34,306 bases of DNA from assembly GCA_008931825.1 (NCBI GenBank), contig QXVZ01014881.1, positions 1 through 34,306 of the forward strand, in the 5' to 3' direction. Shown here in pieces: positions 21,601 through 32,892 of this stretch (positions within the stretch are counted from its first letter, which is position 1; each line of letters starts with the position of its first letter). Position numbers and translations under genes: made by a program. The stretch comes from Phallusia fumigata. Taxonomy: Eukaryota > Chordata > Ascidiacea > Phlebobranchia > Ascidiidae. The notes below the pieces were generated by a model. The model had not been told where the DNA came from and ran no database searches. It saw only the letters and a program-made list of their open reading frames with translations.

Positions 21601-22259
21601 GGTAACGGATCAAACACAAGCCAATACTTTGGTGTTGACCTTTTTTAACGTTTCGACAAGGGTGATCAGCAGTAATTACCTCGAAAAGCGGTTTCTGTGT
21701 ACTTAACCTTTTTTAGTTTTGTGTTTTAAATGTCATTTCTAATCACAACATGGCGTGATAACAAAAGCACCGTAGTTGAATAGCCGTTGTAGTGACAAGC
21801 GCTACAGTAAAGTTTATGAAAATCCTTAGGGAACTCGCTACACACTCGCAAAGTCCTAAAAGTATCAATCAACATAGCTGAATGAACAAAGCCGGTTTAA
21901 AAACCTTGTTCCGAGTCGTACATGTCAGCAATCTTAAATTCTACCCAACCCAACTCTTTACATTCAGCTTTGTTTTGTTCTATACCTGTTGTAAATTTAC
22001 ATCTGTGCGCGATGTGCGGAGGATTTATGTGGCACAGTGTCGCAATTGTAAAACTGACAAAACCAATCAACTTTTGCAAATATCTTTAGGAGGAATCAGT
22101 TCCCGGAAGAACGTGATGCAAGACCTCCTCGCCTTCCCTGGCGACCTCTGCTGTTGCCTGGCAACCACCGGGTGTTCGTGCAGCAAGAAGAAGTCGAGAT
22201 ACGTAGGAGCGAGTCAGAAGGACGACTACATCATCGACCAAACGGATTTGAGCTCGTAA
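15660..22259 (+). CDS. SLC5-family sodium-coupled solute symporter (5' end missing)
   Basis: Twelve exons join in frame: 15660-15861, 16189-16306, 16743-16849, 17087-17202, 17514-17654, 18003-18132, 18864-18952, 19696-19808, 20243-20397, 20972-21097, about 21315-21528 and 22090-22259. They encode about 560 residues with many hydrophobic segments. Family marks are [13 protein letters not shown] with [13 protein letters not shown] after it, [24 protein letters not shown] and a late [15 protein letters not shown]. This is the pattern of the SLC5A5/A6/A8/A12 clade (iodide, vitamin, monocarboxylate), so it should couple Na+ entry to anion uptake at the plasma membrane; the substrate is not decidable here. 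The tail is Cys-rich ([15 protein letters not shown]). About 50 residues including TM1 are lost at the gap at 15656. The acceptor of exon 11 is ambiguous (21309, 21312, 21315 or 21369, all in frame). The intron after 18132 uses a GC donor. Confidence 0.88.
16411..16619. mobile_element. hAT-like MITE in SLC5 intron
   Basis: Left end CAGTGTTTCTCAAAC and right end GTTTGAGAACCACAG are inverted repeats of the classic hAT type. The flanks GTTTATTG and GTTTACAC may be a decayed 8-bp target duplication. The internal sequence matches the element at 33722. Confidence 0.6.
18133..18138 (+). other. Non-canonical GC splice donor (GCAAGT)
   Basis: The SLC5 exon 18003-18132 must end at CAG before GCAAGT to join in frame with 18864 (phase 0). 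GC-AG introns with an otherwise strong donor are a known minor class. Confidence 0.75.
19059..19167 (-). mobile_element. Palindromic MITE, partly decayed, SLC5 intron
   Basis: It begins TGAAGAGCAGCTTACTTAA, holds AAACGTTTCGACAATCACTG and ends near TTTTTAATTAAGCT. It is the inverted form of the element at 19981-20119; the outer right end is lost. Confidence 0.55.
19981..20119. mobile_element. Palindromic MITE, complete copy, SLC5 intron
   Basis: The left end TGAAGAGTAGCTTAATTAAA is matched by the reverse complement of the right end (TGAAAAGCAGCTTAAAAAAT). The centre carries GATGATGACAACAGCGATTG and TCGAAACGTTT. Length 139 bp, no coding capacity. Confidence 0.65.
20488..20720. repeat. Exact 116-bp direct duplication around an N (assembly artefact)
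   Basis: 20488-20603 and 20605-20720 read the same, separated only by N at 20604. This is the expected look of two contig ends that overlap but were not merged. It lies in an SLC5 intron. Confidence 0.85.
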
Positions 22260-22977
22260 AAAGTTTTTCTTTTTCGCTGCCAAACGTTAGAACCCGAAGA
22301 CTTCGATAGTTGACCAGCAACACAACTTGCGAAATTTAGGCAGTTGGACAAGACTTTGCAATTTTTTACAAGACCTCTTTTGTGTTTTTGAAATAAGGTG
22401 TGCTCGTATAATATTTTCCTATTGTTGCCCCCGCCAGACTTTCGGGTTACTTAAGGTTTGTTAAATTGAAGACTTATTTCTTTTTTGACTGTTCACATTT
22501 TTGGGGTGTTATTTGCCTTGCGTATTTACGGTAAAATAGAAAAACCATTAAGCCTTACCAAACGTACCCTTCCATTTCGTTTTTACCAGAAACAAGTTTA
22601 TTTTTATTAAATATCACAACGCTCATATTTCCTTATTTTGTGGGACCCGATCTCGTTCGTATGAGCAAATAAACTTTTTTCCTGGTGTTTTCATTAAGTC
22701 ATCAGGCCTTCAAAATGTAGCGGACATAACTTGTACCAATCAATGCAAAAGAAAAAACAAGAAACCCGGGCCAACCTAATCGTGTTTGTCATCATTCGTT
22801 ATAAAGTCTAAACTGTTTTTTGCCTTTATGACTATAGTATTTAGGATGACTATAACCGTGTTATCTGCTTTAATACGGTACATTAATGTGCTTCTTCTGA
22901 AGATAATAAAGAATTAAGTACGAAAAGTGGTACTACTGGGTGTGATTATGAGTGGTCTTAGTAAAAATACTTTTGTT
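22260..22977. other. 3' UTR and flank of SLC5 gene
   Basis: A+T-rich, with two AATAAA candidates and no ORF of interest. Confidence 0.5.
22668..22673 (+). terminator. Candidate polyadenylation signal, SLC5 gene
   Basis: AATAAA lies about 410 bases after the stop codon, followed by T-rich sequence. Another AATAAA near 22906 is possible. Confidence 0.45.
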
Positions 22978-25209
22978 CATGTTTACACGCCATTTATCGC
23001 AAAATAGAGGATTCTGTCTTGTGTTTCACGCAATAAATGGCAAAATAAACCATTTTAATGATTGATTAGTTCAAATGGCTTTCTTCCCACTATGGAGGAG
23101 GGGGGAAAGGTATTTTATATTTGCACAAGGGGAATTTTGTTTAAAAAACAAGTTTTGTAGCAATAAGTATTGGAGTGTAAAAACGTTCAGTCAGTTGTCA
23201 GAGCATTGTTTTTCTTATTAATATACTGTTATAAACATATTATTTACAAACTAAATGTCCGGTGGCGGGGTTTTAAACTTCGGTTAAAGAGGTCCACGGA
23301 ATAAATAAGGTTGAAAATCATTATATTTCTTGATTGATAATCGCGAGTAAGGTCAAAACCGGTAACTGGCTTGTTGGATAAGCTGTACAACTAACAAAAC
23401 CTTTTGTTGATTGCAGAATGTAATTACGAGGCAATAAAGCGCGACGTCTGCATACTAACAACCTGCGGGCACATGGAAAATTAAACAAACATCGTTATTG
23501 TCCATTAACTTCCCATGTTTATGTTATAGCGGACTGAAGTAAATAACGCAGGGTTAAATAGGTTTATTTGATTGATTGTTGTAACAAGGGGCATTGTTCG
23601 ATGTCAAAGGAAAAAGAATAAAGCAGTTTAAAAGATATCGAGGTTAACCGAGTTACATTTTGAGGTTAAATCCGTTTTTTAAGATGTTGAAGTAGTTAAC
23701 TTTTATGCAAGTCATCTCATTGTTTGTTAGTTTTTTATTTGGTTGTGTTTACAGTTAGTTGTTTTACTATGTAACAAAAATAAATGTGTTATTGCTGCCA
23801 TTGCACATCAGTAATTATTTTAACAGTTCGGATTGAGAAGCCTAACTTTTGAGGCCAGATCCTATAATTCTAGCGCTTTAAAACAACGCGTTTAAAACAC
23901 GTATTTTCATTGATTGCTGTGAACAGGTCGGATTAATAAGCTTAATTTTTAAAGTGTGTTTCCTTAATTATCGTAAACTAAAACAATGCGTGGTTCAAGA
24001 GTTGCAGCAACGACCATCAAAACGGGAAATTTTCCAGATGACAGAGTCGCCAGGAATCGTGACCAGATACCGTCGAACTATGNCATGTTTACACGCCATT
24101 TATCGCAAAATAGGGGATTCTGTCTTGTGTTTCGCGCAATTTATGGCAAAATAAACCATTTTAATGATCCGGGGAACTTCCCACAATGGAGGAGTGGGGA
24201 AGGTATTTTATATTTGCACAAGGGGAATTTGTTTAAAAAACAAGTTTTGTAGTAATAAGTATTGGAGTGTCAAAACGTTCAGTCAGTTGTCAGATCATTG
24301 TTTTTCTCAATAATATACTGTTATAAACATATCATTTACAAACTAAATGTCAGGTGGCGGGGTTTTAAACTTCGGTTAAAGAGGTCCATGGAATAAAAAA
24401 AGTTGAGAATCATTATGTTTCTTGATTGATAATCGCGAGTAAGGTGAAAACCGGTAGTTGGCTTGTTGGTCTATACAACTAACAAAACCATTGTTGATTG
24501 CAGAATGTAATTACGAGGCAATAACGCGCGACGTCTGCATACTAACAACCTGCGGGCATATGGAAAATTAAACAAACATCGTTATTGTCCATTAGCTTCC
24601 CATGTTTATGTTATAGCGGGCTGAAGTAAATAACGCAGGGTTAATTAGGTTTATTTGATTGATTGTTGTAACAAGGGGCATTGTTAGATGTCAAAGGGAA
24701 TAGAATAAAGCAGTTTAAAAAATACCGAGGTTAACCGAGTTACATTTTGAGGTTAAATCCGTTTTTTCAGATGTTGAAGTAGTTAACTTTTACGCAAGCC
24801 ATCTCATTGTTTGTTAGTATTTTTTTTTTTTTGGGGGGGGGTTGTTTTTATTTCGTTGTGTTTATAGTTGGTTGTTTTACTGTGTAACAAAAGTAAATGT
24901 GTTATTGCTGCCATTGTACATCAGTAATGATTTCTAATGACAAGCTTTAACAGTTCGGATTGGGAAGCCTAATTTTTGAGGTCAGATCCTATAATTCTAC
25001 CGATTTAAAACAACGCGTTTAAAACACGAATTTTCATTGATTATTGTGAACAGGTCGGATTAATAAGCTTAATTTTTAAAGTGTGTTTCCTTAATTATCG
25101 TAAACAGAAACAATGCGTGGTTCAAGAGTTGCAGCAACGACCATCAAAACGGGAAATTTTCCAGATGACAGAGTCGCCAGGAATCGTGACCAGATACCAT
25201 CGAACTATG
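22978..25209. repeat. Two about 1.1-kb near-identical copies flanking an N (probable unmerged alleles)
   Basis: 22978-24082 and 24084-25209 align throughout with scattered substitutions and small indels. The first copy ends inside exon 1 of receptor D (from ATG at 23986) just before N at 24083. The second contains the true start at 25113. The left copy is therefore not a separate gene. Confidence 0.8.
23986..24082 (+). pseudogene. Duplicate 5' end of receptor D exon 1 (probable allele fragment)
   Basis: The first 97 bases of the receptor D coding sequence are repeated here and stop at the N. It should not be counted as a gene. Confidence 0.75.
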
Positions 25210-28200
25210 TCCAGGTTACCCAACAGATACAAGCAACACCTGTTAAAACAACTACAACAACAACAACACCTACAACAGTAACAACAGTAAAAACTACAAG
25301 CAAAGTTACAACAGATACAAAACCGGTTGACGAGATTACAATAAGTGCGAAGCCAAGTTCCACAGGACGAAGACCAGAGAGTAGACCAAAAAATAAGAAT
25401 GTAGAGTATGGCAATTTTCCAAACAGAGGACAACCACCTAACCCTAGACTGGTACAAGATTGGGGAAACGCTCCTGACTCTTCACCCAAATTCACAAACA
25501 AAGGTTATGTGGTGAACGCTACAGAGGCCCAAACAGAATTTGCCCCGCACCAATCAAGCTACAATATCAGCAACATCACCCAGTTTCAAAGTCAGCGCGA
25601 CGAATTTCGATTTCAGTTCGACACGAAGTTATGCGGTTTTCCGGGGTTTTGTAAACCCTCCGCCCACGAGGAGTGTACCCACAAACCCTTGCGCGACTGT
25701 GACCACTGTAGCATGACGGCGGCGGCAGTTTTTGGCGGGATTTTCGTTCTGCTAGGGTTGTTGATCATCTTCACAAATTTGCTTGTGATTGTTGTGGCAC
25801 GACGAAGTGGGGCAAAGGACACGTTTGGAAAGATAAAGGCGTCGTTGGCAGTGGCTGATATGATTATAGGTAAGTCTTGTAGTTTTAATGAATTAAGTAG
25901 AGCCGAGTTTATTTCGCTTGCTTGAAAGAAATCGTAGCGACACAATTGAACTAAAACAATCTTCATGCCCGAGATAGCGGCGCAACTTTGAGACGTCATA
26001 AGGCGCAAAAACAATGGAGGGAACGATTGGTTCAACGTAGAACGCGATGCAGCTGCACTAAAGGTCAAAATGTTTTGTGACAGGACCTACAAGAGAGTGA
26101 GCGCAATGTACACAATAGGCCTGTTCCGTTGCACAGCGTTGTACGCTCTTTTATTCCGTGCAAAGAAACTTTCAAATAGGTTCATTATTTCTCGATTAAC
26201 TTAAAATTGGAATATAATTTTTAATAAATTTATCAAACTGCCACATGTCTTTTTGACACCAAATCTTTTTTTATATTTTCGGTGCAAGTAATAAAATTAC
26301 TGAAATTCGATTAAACATTTTGCAAATACCAATAACCCATTTTGCAAATAAACCAACTAATCGCCGAACCGAATCAACCTAAGCATTATATTATTTCCAG
26401 GCTTGCAATTCCTGATAGTGGCAATATACAACTTCAGTTGGACGTTGGGCAGCACTTCGTTGGAACTAGACAGCCGACAACTTGCCTTTCGCGGCTCTGC
26501 AGTGGCTACCGCGTTCGGGATTTCGATTCTTCTCCCATTCGCCGCTTCCCTCTATCACTTGATGTTTCTCAGCGGTCAGCGCTTGTACGCCGTCAAGTGG
26601 CCATTTTCGTACCGGCTTCAGAAAAGGAGGAGTGTCAATTTGGGACTGGTGGGCGTCTGGCTTGTGGCTGCGCTGTCAGCGTCCGTTCCAAGTTAGTCAA
26701 CTCGTAAATTATTGTGTTTGTTTTTCAAAATTGTCATAGCACATGCAGCAGCGGTAAAAGTTACAGGTCAAGTACATATTGTTCCCAATAAATAAAGATA
26801 GTCTTAACCTAATGTTTCTCAAACCGTCTCTGAAAAAGTTGGTTGGACTTACGACGCACCAGCTATAAGAATCTCATAAAAATGCTTATTCTGAAAGTTG
26901 TATTAACTGAAACAGAAAGAAAAATATATTTGTGGAAAAACGACGCACAGTTTGAGAAGCTTTGGCGTATAGTGCAGTGGTTTTCAATAAGAGACTCCTG
27001 CTAGCAGGGAAGATAGGTTTGGGCAATTTGCGTCGATGATGAAGCTATTATGTCTATGTAAGACAGGTCATATGCCAAACTGTAATTCTTTGTGATGGGC
27101 ATATGAGACACAAACAAAATAGGAACTGGACAAAAACTTTCAACAATTTAACTTTCTATAATAATTTTCTGGCCAAAGGTGACATGAACGAACAAGAACA
27201 AACTAGTTTTAAATTTTCTGGAAGTCAACTGTCAATTTTAAAATGTGCGTGTTTTCTTTTCAGCATGGTTTCCAAATCACCTCGTGTTCACATACCAACA
27301 CACTGTTTTCCTGTTTCTCATCTCCGAGAAGAACGTGGACGAGGAAAGTCGGTTCGCTGTTCTTACTGTTCTCTCTCTATTCTTTGTTCTGCCATTTCTC
27401 ATCATGGTAAAGTCGTTTAAAGCGATTTTTAGAAGTTTTGCGTTTTGATACCACTTACAACTTTATAGCCTAACCATGTTGGTTTGACGAATTTTGGTAA
27501 ATTCCGAGTCGATGGTAACAAGGAAAGTAAAAGCAGGTTTATACGCGTGATTTCAGCATTTAAGTGAAAGATAAAAGCAAACTGAAACAACTCAATGTTT
27601 TTACTAAACTTTTGTCAATCTCTACAATCTACATTAAAAAAAATCCCGCAGTTCCATAACTCCTACAACATTCCCGAAGACGTCTAAGTTATAAATTTAA
27701 ATATAAATGTCGACCAGACAAAAAAGGGGATAAGTTTGGATTATAATAGCATGAGTTTAAGCTTTAACCGACTTTTACAGACACTGATGACGGGTTTAAC
27801 GGCGATAGCGGTTCACAATGGTCTAAACCGCCGCCCAAGCATACGGGATAACGACCGACAAACAATGGACAAACGAGAAGTCGCTGCGTTTAAAACGGTA
27901 GCGTTGATGCAAGTTGGGTTCACACTTTCTTTGGGTGAGTAAATGTAACTGTAACTTGGTTTACCGTGCGAATGAATCTTTGTTAAAGGAGAAAAACCGG
28001 AAGAACAGATGCAAAATATTCAATTTTTATCCGCTGAACGCGAAGCTCTGATTAACCGCGGTTTGCTGCAACTTTAGACGGAGCTAAATTCAAGCCCCGA
28101 CAATTTACCAAGGATTCGGACTTGCTGAGCAGTAAAACTATAAAAAACTTGGACCCTACTCCCTTTAAATTACGCAAGCTGGTACCAAAACGTCTGGAAA

Positions 28201-29288
28201 TATACATGTCCTTCATTTGAAAGGAAAAAAATTATTTCGAAAAATAAATTGTTCGGTCTTAATTTTTGAGGCCTCAGTAGATACAGTGACCAAGGCTAGA
28301 ACTTTTTATTCAGCTTGTTCCTAAATCCGGCGCCGATTGGAGCTCATATAGGCTAACCGTAATATTAACAAAGGTATTGCATGCGGTTACAACCTTAAGT
28401 TTTCATACACTTGTCAAAGTATCTAAGTAAACCCGGCGTCAAGCATGTACAATTCAACTGTCAACAACGGCCAGTTTTGGTCTTGGGTAAAGGTATTTTT
28501 TGTTTTTCTGTTTGTTTTTGTTTGCAGTTCCAGTTGTTGTCGTTTACACAATGTACTACACGGGAAAGCTGACTTGCGACAACGTTTCAGTTCCCTTTGC
28601 AGTTTGTTTCTATCTCAGCATGTCAAACAGGTGAGAAAACAGTATTTCTTAATTGATACAACAAGATTTTAGGTCGTATGCACAGCAAACAAACAGAAAT
28701 TTTTCTGCTAGCGGCTCATCTCCAATCTTATGCCACAACGACAATGGGAGCTGATAAAATTAACAAAAATTTTGTATGCTCGTTCTACTAAGAAGCGCAC
28801 AAGGTTTGCAAGATTGCGATCAAAACATACCTGATAAGTTTGTGCACATAAAACGTGACTTTCCAAGTAACAGGACATTCTTGTAGCAAATCGAGCGCTG
28901 GGCCATGTAGAACGATCTGTTATCCCATAAAATATTTATTACACCTTCACATTTTCGGCTCTCTACACCACTGGTTATATAGCAAGAAATGAAACATGTT
29001 AGGGGAAAGCGGGGTAAAATGGACCNGTATAATTATTTTTTAGCTTGTCATCTTGGCTGTAACATATTTTAGGAATGCACACGCTACCATACAAGATTGA
29101 CACATTGGTTTTGTTTTAGTCTCACAAACGTCATAATCTACAGCGCCCGAGATGCAACGTTCAGCTCATCCGTTGCAGCCATACTTCCCTGCTGCAAGAA
29201 ACATCGTCACTCATCGACAAACCAATCTCAAGCCACGATGTCGACAAAACAAACAATGGATTCAAGAAACGTTAGAAACAACGACTAA
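25113..29288 (+). CDS. Rhodopsin-like 7TM receptor, diverged member D (six exons, complete)
   Basis: Exons 25113-25869, 26401-26691, 27264-27406, 27781-27934, 28528-28630 and 29120-29288 give 538 residues. Intron phases equal those of copies A-C, and exons 2 and 5 have identical lengths (291 and 103). The N-terminus is long: residues 35-70 form a Thr-rich, mucin-like stretch, then comes a Pro/Asn-rich part with sequons, then the cysteine box (C174, 180, 188, 196, 199; one Cys fewer than A-C). TM1 has TNLLV where class A receptors have GN. TM2 has LAVAD. TM3 ends Q312-R313-L with AVKWP after it. TM3 position 3.25 is Ala288. TM6 has LSLVP. TM7 has NVIIY. The tail is Ser/Thr/Asn-rich with CCKK near its start, a possible palmitoylation site. 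No signal peptide is evident. Function and ligand are unknown; the receptor class is firm. Confidence 0.88.
25899..26100 (-). mobile_element. Pentamer-tailed short element, intron 1 of receptor D
   Basis: GAGTTTATTTCGCTTG, a GAAAGAAA run and the body (CCCGAGATAGCGGC, AGGCGCAAAAAC, ACAAGAGAGTGAG) match the element at 14943-15266. A long ORF across it on the minus strand is considered accidental. Confidence 0.5.
26811..26960. mobile_element. hAT-like MITE in intron 2 of receptor D
   Basis: GTTTCTCAAAC at the left, CACAGTTTGAGAAGC at the right, and the shared inner motif TCTCTGAAAAAGTTGGTTGG place it in the same family as 33722-33896 and 16411-16619. The outermost bases are decayed. Confidence 0.5.
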
Positions 29289-30230
29289 ATCGAATGCCCT
29301 GTCGAACCTCTTGTCCTAACTGGGCAATCGCGTAAGATTTTACGTTGGTTTCACGAGATTCATAACAGCAGCATTTTTCAATTGAAACACTATTAAGTAG
29401 AAAAATCCATAACAGCTGGTTGCGTATACGCTTTGCTGCCTCTTGCGATACAAGTCAAAACAAAACAGCCGCAACGGTAAAATTATTTTTTTCGGGTAGC
29501 TTTCTCGTTGTAAATGTAACTTCATTACCGACAAATGAATCATGGATTGTGAAGGAAAATTCTAGACGATCCCGTTGGTCACTCCCCGCTTTTAGTAAAC
29601 ACACCACGACAAGTTTACCCGACGACTTGCCGGTTCCGTAGGAGTCAATCTTATGTTAGGATTCATGTGTTAAAGCTTGTTACGAGACTGTAAAATATTA
29701 TAGACGTTCCTAGAATGTTTAGGAAGTACAAATAAAATCTGGGTTTTGAAACTAGTTTGTTTCATTCTTCGCCAACCGAAAAAAGAGAACTGCACTATGT
29801 GTACGCGATAAGATTGGTATAGTAGTAGATAAAATCTTAGCGTTTTTGTAGGCATGTTGGCTGATTGCATCAAAGAGTAAGCGACATAAAACGAAGAGAT
29901 ATTCGACAGACAAACCACGACGGCAAAGTGCACGTCCACATTAGCCACGGGCGCCTGATAATAAGTAAATCAACATTCATCGAACAGAACTCATCTATCT
30001 TGCAGTTGCTCCGCTGGGCCGTCATTTTTAGCCCCTACATGCATGTGCACAGGATTTGATTTTACTTACCGTCTCAGCACAAAATCACATTTGAAAGCAA
30101 ATTAAGTTGAGAGAGGATTGAGATTGCAAGTAAACAATAATTATGTTTTTACAACACGCGTCTCAGTTGTAAAATGCATGTTACTGAGGTTAATTTAAGA
30201 TCAGACTTGGAACCAACCTAACACAGCTAT
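29289..30230. other. 3' flank of receptor D, no gene
   Basis: 3' UTR to about 29750, then A+T-rich DNA. No ORF with a recognisable domain is seen on either strand. Confidence 0.4.
29731..29736 (+). terminator. Candidate polyadenylation signal, receptor D
   Basis: AATAAA lies about 440 bases after the stop codon, followed by T/G-rich sequence. Confidence 0.5.
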
Positions 30231-30233
30231 TCT

Positions 30234-30895
30234 TTAACATCCATTTGATGTAGAGTTTCCCCAAATCGAGTTGAATATAAAGCAACACTGCTGTTTCCTT
30301 TTTTGTCTGGTTGGTAAACAAATTACTTTGGGATGTTTCACGATCACATTAAGCAAAGTATACGCCACGTGTGGTAACGTATCTGCATGCCGATATAGTA
30401 CCTTATACATGCCAATACTTTTCCGAAATGCAGGATCGTAACAGCACATAACAAAAAATTGTCCACACATATAATTGCTATCCGCAAAAACATGAACTCC
30501 GCCACCTGTACCTTTACCAATACAATACCTGTGTCGTTATCCACGAGATAGAATCAAGACATTTCAAGGTCTGAGTAAACGTCGGCTACAAATCCTGCGT
30601 CAATGGATTTCTTCAACAACCACATTATGAACAATTCCTTTGTTGTTTTCTTTCTCAAAGCAAGGGCGATGCGATAGGAACCCACAGTATACTTGTCCGA
30701 CATGACAGTGGACCTGCAAAGTGCCTTACCAATACTTACTACCTGTACCTGTTTACCAATACAATACCTTTGACGTAGAACTGTATCCAAATCCATAGCA
30801 CTGTAAGTTGTGATTGTGAGAGTAATAAACTCATCCAGTTGCGGTTTGGACGGCTGTGAGACCAAAATTTGACAGCAAATTGGATAAGTATGCAA
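30234..30895 (-). CDS. Uncertain minus-strand coding region, unrecognised
   Basis: One 113-residue frame (30554-30895) and a 78-residue frame (30234-30470) lie head to tail. Read upstream of its ATG, the second frame begins RYCIGKGTGG, echoing RYCIGKQVQ in the first, because a segment of about 28 bases is repeated at about 30505 and 30743. This could be two exons of a repeated domain, or a decayed element. No family is recognised and no splice pattern is secure. Confidence 0.22.
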
Positions 30896-30899
30896 TTTA

Positions 30900-32318
30900 C
30901 ACGCATATTAATAAATTGTCGCCTATTTATGAAAGGTAAAGTATATAATAGTCAGCTTTGTAAAAAAATGTTACGAAAACAGACCTTTAAAAACTTTCAT
31001 GTTGTAAAAAAACAAAATACTTCACCTGTTTCTAGCAGATTGTGAACAAGTAGCATTCAATTCATATGATAGTCGTTACCATCATGCATAATGTTAATTG
31101 GCCAAATAAATCAAATTGACTAGCATTGACCAACTGCTTGTCCATATTGGTTTTCAAAAACTTCTTGTAACACGTAGCACATGTCCATTGTCCGAACGCC
31201 TACCTTCCTCTTGTTCAACGTTCAAACAAACAACTTAAACAGTTCTAAGTGTTCAATGTAAGCAATAACAATTGTATTTACCTTTCGTGTTTTATTGCGT
31301 AGCATGACAGCTAACTTCTTAATGGAACTTCTTTTTTCCACCCTCGAATAAATTTTATTTTACTATTTTAAACAAAACATGTCCACAATGGTTGGTCTCT
31401 ATCAAGGAAAACAAACAGAACATTTTATCCTGGTTCTATTTGCAAATCATAAACACGACAACAAATACCTCAGATTCCTGCTGGAGAACTTCACCTCACA
31501 ATACAGCACAGCTGTTTCGAACAAAACTCCACACAAAAAGCGCCTGTGACGCAACAATCAACTTCGGCACTTTTCGAATTCTGCCTGTGGCATTTATAAA
31601 AAAGTTCACAACGATTCCGGTTATTTCTATGTCGGTTTAGATCGGTAGACAATTTTTTGGTTTTAAAGGATGTTTTTCTTGGTTTTAAAATTTAATGGCC
31701 TTTAGTTTCACCGCAGTAAACTATAATAATTCTATATTCATTTGCGAATTGCTCATTTATCTAGATTTTCGAAAATAATCTAGATCAGATCTAGATTTTA
31801 ATTGCAGTTCACCGTACGGCAAATAAGTATCCAAATAAAAAACAATTTTAAAGTTTGATTGTTTTTGTTTTCATGATAAAAAAGTGCAACTGTAATTTAC
31901 AAGTTATCAGTGTAGGTCTGCAATATTACCAAACCGGTATGCTGCCGTTAACAATTGAATCTAATTTGATTCATGAATTACATCGTAGTACGCCAGGCCC
32001 ACAAGAGGTGTAAAATTCAATCTGAGTTGGTTACGTTGTATGACGCAATAGTGTTAGGATTGTGTATTGTACTTGTGACATCACTTAATGTTGTGTCAAC
32101 TGTGCGTCAAACCGATTCAAGCCACTGTTATTGATGTACAAATCCGGTAAACTACTCAACTCGAAAATTTGACCAACTCTGAATTGGGAAGCGGTGACTC
32201 CACACGCTAATATCGAAAAAATATTTGGTCCTCTACTAAATATTTATGCCTGGCTACACCACTTGGCATGTTTCACGCCAATTATTGGCTTCATAGTGGT
32301 CATAATTGGTGTATAGTG
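30900..32318. other. A+T-rich stretch without recognisable gene
   Basis: Only short unconvincing ORFs occur. A small cluster of TCTAGAT palindromes lies at about 31757-31800. Confidence 0.4.
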
Positions 32319-32505
32319 CAGTGATTCTCAAAGTGTGGTCCGCGGACCACTAGTGGTCCGCCGTCCCCTCATGGTGGTCCGCGAAAAGATGACCTAAACT
32401 ATAGGCACTGGTTAATAAAATCGCCTGTTTTGAGAACATGTTGTCCTCAGGAAAAAGTTCGAGGATAAAGTGGTACTTGGGCTAAAAAAAGTTCGAGAAA
32501 CACTG
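32319..32505. mobile_element. hAT-like MITE with GGTCCGCGGACC core
   Basis: Ends CAGTGATTCTCAAAG and GTTCGAGAAACACTG are inverted repeats. The flanks GTATAGTG and GTGTAGTG match at 7 of 8 bases, a hAT-type 8-bp target duplication. Next to the left end is the palindrome TGGTCCGCGGACCACTAGTG, a motif common in hAT elements of animals. Confidence 0.7.
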
Positions 32506-32523
32506 GTGTAGTGGTAGGTAAAA

Positions 32524-32667
32524 GTAGGGTGTAGTGCAGCAGCAGCGTTTCGGAGCTTCGCTCTGTCACCCCTACAATGATTGTTCATTTGGGTCAAGGA
32601 AAGGGAAGTAGTAGCCTTATGCACAGCGCTCCGGCATCTACAATATTGCCACTACACCCCTACTTAA
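32524..32667. repeat. Inverted-repeat element with AGTAGGG(G)TGTAGTG ends
   Basis: The left arm AGTAGGGTGTAGTG is mirrored by CACTACACCCCTACT at the right, about 140 bp overall. It is probably a further MITE; no family is named. Confidence 0.45.
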
Positions 32668-32892
32668 AGTCAGGGTTTTTCCTGGAACGCAACAAAACAT
32701 ACATCGGAAATTCATATCAACGGCCGTCAGTATAATTCAGCGGCCACATCAATTGACCGAAGTATCGTTCATTGTCCGTCTATACATGCCACACATACGC
32801 AAGTCTCCCCTCTTGCCCCGACGTGCCGGAGTCCACGAACTAAGGATTAAGCTACATACCGAATTTGTCTATGATATCCTTAGGCTCAAAAC

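Noticed and set aside
21882..22089. Upstream extension of the last SLC5 exon as an open frame from 21882
   Set aside because: The open frame continues upstream, but the family alignment and an AG at 22088-22089 place the exon start at 22090.
25613..26068. 151-residue minus-strand ORF
   Set aside because: It runs antisense over receptor D exon 1, its donor and a repeat element; an accidental open frame.
26971..26990. Second hAT end (CAGTGGTTTTCAA)
   Set aside because: No matching inverted end was found nearby, so it is not listed as an element.
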